Below, piece by piece: positions 58,893 through 64,000 of a stretch of DNA of 64,000 bases; within the stretch, counting starts at the first letter, position 1, and every line of letters begins with the position of its first letter. Made by a program: the position numbers and the translations under genes. The DNA is from JAAYAO01 sp051133435 (GTDB lineage: Bacteria > Actinomycetota > Actinomycetes > Propionibacteriales > Propionibacteriaceae). Under the pieces are notes generated by a model. The model did no database searches and was not told the DNA's origin. It saw only the letters and a list, made by a program, of their open reading frames with translations. Where the stretch lies: contig NZ_JBPGNY010000003.1 in assembly GCF_051133435.1 (NCBI RefSeq), positions 1-64,000 on the forward strand, read 5' to 3'.

Positions 58893-60104
58893 TCAGACGT
58901 CCCGGGCGTAATCGGGTTCGAAGACGCAGTGGGTCTTGCCGAAGACGGTGTACATGCACTTGTTGCAGTGGATACAGATGCCTTCGGTTTTCGGGTTGGC
59001 CTGCGCCTTGTTGACCAGATCGGGTTCGCGCAGCAGCGCCCGTCCCATCGCGACGAAGTCGAAGCCCTCGGCCATCGCCCGGTGGAAGTGCTCGGCATTG
59101 TTCACCCCGCCGAGGTAGATCAGCTTGGTGTTGCGCATCTTCGGCACGAACTGGCGGGCCGAGTCGAGCATGTACATGTCGTAGTAGGGGTAGTCGCCCA
59201 GGATCTTCTTGCCGAAGAGCCGGCCACCGATGTTGATCGGGAAGCGCTGGTTGCGCACCAGATCGTCGACCGGGATGCCACCGCGGAACATGAACATCTG
59301 ATGCCACACCGATGAGCCCTGGGTCAGTTCGATCGCATCCAGGCCACCCTGCTGGTCGAGCAGTTCGGCGGTGCGCAACGACTCGTCCAACCAGATCGAG
59401 CCCTTGATGTCGTCCGACATCGACAGCTTCGCGGTCACCGCGATGTCGTTGCCGACCCGCTCGCGCACCGCGTCGACGATCTCGAGAGCGAAGCGGGTGC
59501 GGTTCTCGATGCTGCCGCCGTACTCATCACGGCGTTTGTTGATCCACGGCGAGAGGAAGGACCCGACGATGTAGAGATGCCCGAAGTGCAGTTCGACATT
59601 GTCGAAGCCGGCCTCGGCGGCCAACTCGGCCGCGTCGGCGAACTGCCGCACGATCAACCGGATCTCGTCGCGGGCGATCTCGCGGGCCCGGGTGAAGGCG
59701 GTCGGGTTGACGAACTTCGACGGGGCCACCGGCTGCACCCCGGTCACCTTCGGATGCGCCACCACCCCGGCATGGCCGAGCTGGGCCGAGGCCGCGGCCC
59801 CGCCCTCGTGCATGGCGTCGGTGAAGTCCTTCAGCCCGGCCAGGTTCTTCGGGTGCATCAGGATCTGACCCGGGGCGCTGTACCCCTCCTTGGCGATCGT
59901 GCAGTAGGCGATCGTGGTCATTCCGATGCCACCGTCGACGAAGCCACGGTGGAAGGCGATCAGCTCGTCGGTGACCTTGCCCTGCGGGGAGCGTCCCTCG
60001 GAGGTGGCGGCCTTGATCGTGCGGTTGCGCAGCGTGACCGGGCCGAGGGTGGTCGGCTCGAAGGGCGAGGGGGTGGACGTGGACACGTTGTCGGTGTGGG
60101 TCAT
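58893..60104 (-). CDS. NADH:flavin oxidoreductase/OYE protein with terminal Fe-S motif (copy A)
   Basis: A 403-residue Old Yellow Enzyme-type FMN barrel. RNRTIKAATSEGRSPQGKVT, SAQLGHAGVVAHPK, LHFGHLYIVGSFLSPWINKR and RDEYGGSIENRTRFALEIVD are typical. The C-terminus has C377-x2-C380-x2-C383-x9-C393, similar to the 4Fe-4S site of 2,4-dienoyl-CoA reductases, but the FAD/NAD(P)H domain that follows in those is absent. The electron donor must therefore be separate. GGGAG precedes the ATG. Second of a tandem pair. Confidence 0.88.
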   Translation of the reverse strand: MTHTDNVSTSTPSPFEPTTLGPVTLRNRTIKAATSEGRSPQGKVTDELIAFHRGFVDGGIGMTTIAYCTIAKEGYSAPGQILMHPKNLAGLKDFTDAMHEGGAAASAQLGHAGVVAHPKVTGVQPVAPSKFVNPTAFTRAREIARDEIRLIVRQFADAAELAAEAGFDNVELHFGHLYIVGSFLSPWINKRRDEYGGSIENRTRFALEIVDAVRERVGNDIAVTAKLSMSDDIKGSIWLDESLRTAELLDQQGGLDAIELTQGSSVWHQMFMFRGGIPVDDLVRNQRFPINIGGRLFGKKILGDYPYYDMYMLDSARQFVPKMRNTKLIYLGGVNNAEHFHRAMAEGFDFVAMGRALLREPDLVNKAQANPKTEGICIHCNKCMYTVFGKTHCVFEPDYARDV

Positions 60105-60114
60105 GGAATCTCCC

Positions 60115-61329
60115 TTACGAGGTGGGGGTGTCGCGGGCGTAGTTGGGCTCGAAGACGCAGTGGGTCTTGCCGAACACGGTGAACATGCACTTGTTGCAGT
60201 GAATGCAGATGCCGTCGGTCGACCGGTCCTGCTGGATCCGGTTCACCAGGTCGGGCTGGCGCAGCAGGGCCCGGCCCATCACCACGAAATCGAAGCCGGC
60301 GTCCAGGCCGCGCTGCATGTGGTCGTGGTTGTTGATGCCGCCGAGCAACATCAGCTTGGTGTTGCGCACCTTCGGCACGAACTGGCGGGCCGAGTCGAAC
60401 ATGTACATGTCGTAGTACGGGTAGTCGCCCAGGATCCGCTTGCCGAGCAGCTTCACGCCCAGGTTGAAGGGGAACTTCTGCTGGGCGGCCATGCCGTCGA
60501 CGGGGATGTCCCCGCGGAACAGGAACATCTGGTGGTAGACGCTGGAGCCCTGGGTCAGCTCGATCGCGTCCAGCTTGTTCTGCTCGTCGAGCAGTTCGGC
60601 GGTGCGCACCGATTCGTCCAGCCAGATCGAACCCTTGATGTCGTCGTCCATCGACAGCTTCGCGATCAGGGCGATGTCGTTGCCGACCCGCTCGCGCACC
60701 GCGTCGACGATCTCCAGGGCGAAGCGGGTGCGGTTCTCGATGCTGCCGCCGTACTCGTCGGTGCGCTTGTTGATCCACGGCGAGAAGAAGGAGCTGACCA
60801 CGTACAGGTGCCCGAAGTGCAGTTCGGCGGCATCGAAGCCGGCCTCGGCGGCCAACTCGGCGGCATCGGCGAACTGGCGCACCACGGTCTTGATGTCCTG
60901 GTGGGTCATCTCGCGGGCCTTGGTGAACTGCGTCGGGTTGGTGAACTTCGACGGGGCCATCGGCTGCGTACCGGTGATCTTCGGGTGCGCCACCACCCCG
61001 GCGTGGCCGAGCTGGGCCGAAACCGCACCGCCGCCCTCGTGCATCGCGTCGGTGAACTCCTTGAGCCCGGAGAGGTTCTCCCGCGCCATCAGGATCTGAC
61101 CCGGGGCGCTGTACCCCTCCTTCGACACCGTGGCATAGGCGAGCGTGGTCATCCCGACCCCGCCGTCGATGAACCCGCGATGGAAGGCGATCAGCTCATC
61201 GGTGACCTTGCCCTGCGGGGAGCGTCCCTCGGAGGTGGCGGCCTTGACGGTGCGGTTGCGCAACGTGACCGGGCCGAGCTGTACCTCCTCGAAAACCTTC
61301 CGGGACGTGGTGGTGTCGATCTCGGTCAT
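60115..61329 (-). CDS. NADH:flavin oxidoreductase/OYE protein with terminal Fe-S motif (copy B)
   Basis: A 404-residue close paralogue of copy A (most residues identical by eye). FMN-barrel motifs SAQLGHAGVVAHPK, LHFGHLYVVSSFFSPWINKR and DEYGGSIENRTRF; Fe-S motif C375-x2-C378-x2-C381-x9-C391, then a short tail. It probably reduces an activated C=C, such as an enone or dienoyl-CoA, of the cluster's substrate. First gene of the leftward pair; GGAGGG precedes ATG 61329. Ten bases separate the two genes. Confidence 0.88.
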   Translation of the reverse strand: MTEIDTTTSRKVFEEVQLGPVTLRNRTVKAATSEGRSPQGKVTDELIAFHRGFIDGGVGMTTLAYATVSKEGYSAPGQILMARENLSGLKEFTDAMHEGGGAVSAQLGHAGVVAHPKITGTQPMAPSKFTNPTQFTKAREMTHQDIKTVVRQFADAAELAAEAGFDAAELHFGHLYVVSSFFSPWINKRTDEYGGSIENRTRFALEIVDAVRERVGNDIALIAKLSMDDDIKGSIWLDESVRTAELLDEQNKLDAIELTQGSSVYHQMFLFRGDIPVDGMAAQQKFPFNLGVKLLGKRILGDYPYYDMYMFDSARQFVPKVRNTKLMLLGGINNHDHMQRGLDAGFDFVVMGRALLRQPDLVNRIQQDRSTDGICIHCNKCMFTVFGKTHCVFEPNYARDTPTS

Positions 61330-61556
61330 TCCGGCCCTCCATGTGGCAGTGTGTAGACGGCGTTGTCGGGCACGGCGGCCCAAGTCCTCATTGTCTTGTA
61401 TCGCCGTCGAACCGTCATCCGTCTGCTCCACTGAGCGGCCACCGCGACACCGACTTTCGCTCGGCATCGCTTGCCCGGGGACAATCGCCGGCCGGTCTCC
61501 CGTTGGACGAAACGGGCGCGTGACAGGCACCGAAGCAGGCAGTAATCCTTTTCCCC

Positions 61557-63173
61557 ATGGCCTTGACTATCGCCGACCTGTTCGAACACACCGTCGATGT
61601 GGTGCCCGACCGCCTCGCCCTGATCGTGGGCGACGTCCGGCTCAGCTACGCCGAACTCGGCGCTGCGGCGAACCGCTTCGCCGATCACCTGCGCAAGGTC
61701 GGCGTCGAACCCGGCCAACACGTGGGACTGATGGCGGCCAACACCTCCGAACACGTGATCGCGATGCTGGGCTGTTTCAAGGCCCGAGTGGTGCCAATCA
61801 ACGTGAACTACCGGTACCTGGAGGCCGAACTCGACTACCTCTTCGGCAACTCCGAGATCGTCGCCCTGGTGCTCGAAGGACGCTTCGCCGCGGTCGTCGA
61901 CCCGATCCTCACCCGACACCCGCGGCTGCACGAGGTGGTGGTGATCGAGGACGGCAGCGCCCCGCCGACCAGCCGGGAGTTCACCACCTGGGCCGACGTC
62001 CTGGCCGGGGGCAACCCGGTGCGCCCGCAGATCGAGCGCAGCGACGACGACCTCTACATCGTCTACACCGGCGGCACCACCGGCTACCCCAAGGGGGTGA
62101 TGTGGCGGCAGGCCGATGTCTGGCGCACCCTCGGCGGAGGCCGGGATTTCGTCACCCGCGAGTTGCTCGGAGAGTACGACCAGTCGCGCGCCGCGGCGGC
62201 GGTGGAAACCCCGCAGGTGGCCATGCACCTGGGGCCGATCATGCACGCCAACGGCCAGTGGGGCCTGTTGCTGCGGCTGTTCACCGGCCACACCTCGGTA
62301 CTGCTGCCGAAGTTCGACCCGGTGGAGGTCTGGCGCACCGTCGAACGCGAGGGCGTGAACACCATGTCGCTGATCGGGGACGCGATGGCCCGTCCGCTGA
62401 TCGAGGAATACGAGCGCGGCGGCTGGAAGGCCGAGGGGTTCACCACCGTCACCAGCGGCGCGGCGGTGCTGTCGGCCGAGGTGAAGCGACGCTGGCTGAC
62501 CACCTTCCCCGGGCTGCGGCTGATCGATGTGATCGGCTCGTCGGAGACCGGGATGACCGGAAACGCGCCGGTACGGCTGGACGACCCGACCGAACAGGGC
62601 ACCCTGGTCTCGGCCGGCCCCGGCACCCTGGTGCTGGACGACGACAACCGGGTGATGGACCTGGACACCGAGATCGGAGCCACCGGACGGATGGCCACCA
62701 GCGGCCACATCCCGGTCGGCTACTTCGGTGACCCGGAGAAGACCGCCGCGACCTTTCCGACCATCGACGGGGTGCGGTATGCGGTACCCGGCGATGTGGT
62801 GCGGATCGAGCCCGGCCGGCGCCTCACCCTGCTGGGCCGCGGTTCGGCCTGCATCAACACCGGTGGCGAGAAGGTCTACCCCGACGAGGTCGAGGCGGTC
62901 ATCAAATCGCACCCCAGCGTTTTCGACACCCTGGTGATCGGGCTGCCCGATCCCCGGTTCGGCCAGCAGGTGGCCGCGGTGGTACAGGCCCGTCCCGGGG
63001 CCGAGGTCGATCACGAGCAACTGCGTGATCACGTCCGGGGTCAGTTGTCCGGATACAAGGTGCCGCGCACCGTGGTGACCGTGGCGCAGGTGCCCCGGCA
63101 CGAAACCGGCAAGGCCGATTACACCTCGGCCAAGAAGCTCGCCGAAGAACTCCTGGAAAGGCAAACATCATGA
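61557..63173 (+). CDS. acyl-CoA ligase (second FadD-like)
   Basis: A 538-residue AMP-forming ligase. IVYTGGTTGYPKGVMWRQAD (ATP loop), GSSETG, GYFGDPEKTAATF, YAVPGDVVRIEPGRRLTLLG, CINTGGEKVYPDEVEAVI and HETGKADY (catalytic Lys) are intact. Same architecture and MWRQ wording as the ligase at 49.4 kb but clearly diverged. ATG 61557 follows AATCCT by 7 bases. Its stop overlaps the start of the following crotonase gene. FadD-EchA pairing resembles FadD19-EchA19 of cholesterol catabolism. Confidence 0.92.
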   Translation: MALTIADLFEHTVDVVPDRLALIVGDVRLSYAELGAAANRFADHLRKVGVEPGQHVGLMAANTSEHVIAMLGCFKARVVPINVNYRYLEAELDYLFGNSEIVALVLEGRFAAVVDPILTRHPRLHEVVVIEDGSAPPTSREFTTWADVLAGGNPVRPQIERSDDDLYIVYTGGTTGYPKGVMWRQADVWRTLGGGRDFVTRELLGEYDQSRAAAAVETPQVAMHLGPIMHANGQWGLLLRLFTGHTSVLLPKFDPVEVWRTVEREGVNTMSLIGDAMARPLIEEYERGGWKAEGFTTVTSGAAVLSAEVKRRWLTTFPGLRLIDVIGSSETGMTGNAPVRLDDPTEQGTLVSAGPGTLVLDDDNRVMDLDTEIGATGRMATSGHIPVGYFGDPEKTAATFPTIDGVRYAVPGDVVRIEPGRRLTLLGRGSACINTGGEKVYPDEVEAVIKSHPSVFDTLVIGLPDPRFGQQVAAVVQARPGAEVDHEQLRDHVRGQLSGYKVPRTVVTVAQVPRHETGKADYTSAKKLAEELLERQTS

Positions 63174-63982
63174 CCGGCTCCGATTTCGTGCTGCTCGACC
63201 GCCCCGCCCCCGGGGTGGCGGTGGTGAGGCTGAACCGCCCCGACCGGATGAACGCGATGGCCTTCGACGTGATGGTGCCGGTGCGCAACGTCCTCGAAGA
63301 GGTGGGGCGCGACAACACCGTGCGGGCGATCGTGTTGACCGGCACCGGTAATGCCTTCAGCTCCGGCGCCGACCAGAAGTCGGCCGGTCGTCCACCCCAT
63401 GCCGACGGCCTGCCCCGACCCGCCTATGCGCTGCGCTCGCTGGAAGTCCTCGAGGACGTGATCGCCACCCTGCGCCGGTTGCACCAGCCGGTGATCGCCG
63501 CGGTGAACGGGGCCGCGATCGGTGGCGGCTTGTGCCTCACCCTGGCCTGCGATGTCCGGATCGCCTCCTCCGACGCCTATTTCCGGGCGGCGGGCATCAA
63601 CAACGGGCTGACCGCCAGCGAACTGGGGCTGAGCTACCTGCTGCCCCGGGCGGTCGGATCCAGCCATGCCGCCGACATGATGTTCACCGGACGCGATGTC
63701 ACCGCCGAGGAGGCCGGCCGGATCGGCCTGGTATCGCGCGTCGCCGACCCGGTACTGGACGAGGCCATCGCGATCGGGCAACGGGTCGCCGAACTGTCCC
63801 AGCCCGGCATCGAGATGACCAAGCGCAGCCTGCACGCCGGAATCTCGGCCGGCTCCCTGGAGAGCTACATGCCGATCGAGGGCATCGGTCAGTTGTACCT
63901 GCGCCTGCTCACCGACAACTTCGAGGAGGCCACGCTGGCCCGGCAGGAGGGCCGCAAGGCCAACTTCCGCGACGACCGCTGA
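63170..63982 (+). CDS. enoyl-CoA hydratase (EchA19-like)
   Basis: A 270-residue crotonase. AFSSGADQKSA and AVNGAAIGGGLCLTLACDV form the oxyanion hole; INNGLTASELGLSYLLPRAV carries the catalytic-type Glu of the steroid-enoyl hydratases. The C-terminal RQEGRKANFRDDR end is complete and the gene ends 18 bases before the window edge. Translationally coupled to the ligase (ATGA). It probably hydrates the enoyl-CoA derived from the ligase's product. Confidence 0.9.
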   Translation: MTGSDFVLLDRPAPGVAVVRLNRPDRMNAMAFDVMVPVRNVLEEVGRDNTVRAIVLTGTGNAFSSGADQKSAGRPPHADGLPRPAYALRSLEVLEDVIATLRRLHQPVIAAVNGAAIGGGLCLTLACDVRIASSDAYFRAAGINNGLTASELGLSYLLPRAVGSSHAADMMFTGRDVTAEEAGRIGLVSRVADPVLDEAIAIGQRVAELSQPGIEMTKRSLHAGISAGSLESYMPIEGIGQLYLRLLTDNFEEATLARQEGRKANFRDDR

Positions 63983-64000
63983 AGCGGTTGAACCTACGAG

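Noticed and set aside
1..64000. tRNA, rRNA or CRISPR arrays
   Set aside because: No cloverleaf-like sequences, rRNA wording or regularly spaced direct repeats were found by reading; a tRNAscan or CRISPR search would be needed to exclude short ones.

Overview
The window is GC-rich chromosomal DNA from an actinobacterium. WhiB, a 4Fe-4S FeoC-like protein, DUF2017/ClpS, DUF3039, DUF3499, TIGR03089, coenzyme F420 biosynthesis and an IdeR/DtxR box all point that way. The overall mix suggests Propionibacteriales, but that placement is an inference. Genes are densely packed, with many 1-8 base overlaps between neighbours. A recurring feature is a TAnnnT hexamer 6-7 bases before the start codon, which suggests that many transcripts are leaderless. 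No tRNA, rRNA or CRISPR array was seen.

Layout. 1-90 is the 3' end of an IS30-like transposase, followed by a long perfect palindrome (152-235). 247-4519 is a minus-strand run, murI, metallo-beta-lactamase protein, rph, rdgB, thyA, dfrA; its first four genes keep the order known from mycobacteria. 4622-7167 is an iron-uptake operon, feoA-feoB-feoC, under an IdeR-type box. 7182-16268 holds DUF2017, clpS, nicotinate phosphoribosyltransferase, malQ, a fused fructose PTS permease, an RDD membrane protein and a Ser/Thr kinase. 16326-21217 carries a helicase, an MFS transporter, a crotonase, DUF3039 and a SixA-like phosphatase.

21368-43279 is a core actinobacterial block whose content follows the M. 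tuberculosis sahH-manB-whiB2-fbiAB-manC-cpsA-fadE25-purEK-gtrA region (compared from memory): ahcY, aroQ, SIS protein, Trm112, manB, DUF3499, degenerate zincin, whiB, cofD/fbiA, cofE/fbiB, manC, TetR, TIGR03089, GT2, LCP protein, acyl-CoA dehydrogenase, purE, purK, trpS, modBA, a SigC-like sigma factor with a divergent zf-HC2 protein, and GtrA. Together these supply mannose nucleotides, cell-envelope glycopolymers, F420 and purines.

43397-63982 is accessory and catabolic. After an epimerase-like protein and an isoaspartate-methyltransferase-like protein come two divergent operons. The leftward one is acyl-CoA ligase, nitronate monooxygenase, a large and a small acyl-CoA dehydrogenase, and an F420-dependent LLM oxidoreductase. 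The rightward one is crotonase, alpha-methylacyl-CoA racemase, a doubled DUF35 protein and two thiolase-like proteins without the usual nucleophilic cysteine. Then follow two paralogous lipoproteins, two tandem Old Yellow Enzyme proteins with a terminal Fe-S motif but no NAD(P)H domain, and a second ligase-crotonase pair. The set resembles the sterol side-chain genes of mycobacteria (Rv3515c-Rv3523 region) and probably degrades a branched or alicyclic lipid-like acid. The substrate cannot be read from the sequence. This island, and the cysteine-rich putative anti-sigma factor at 42.5 kb, are the most promising places for something new.
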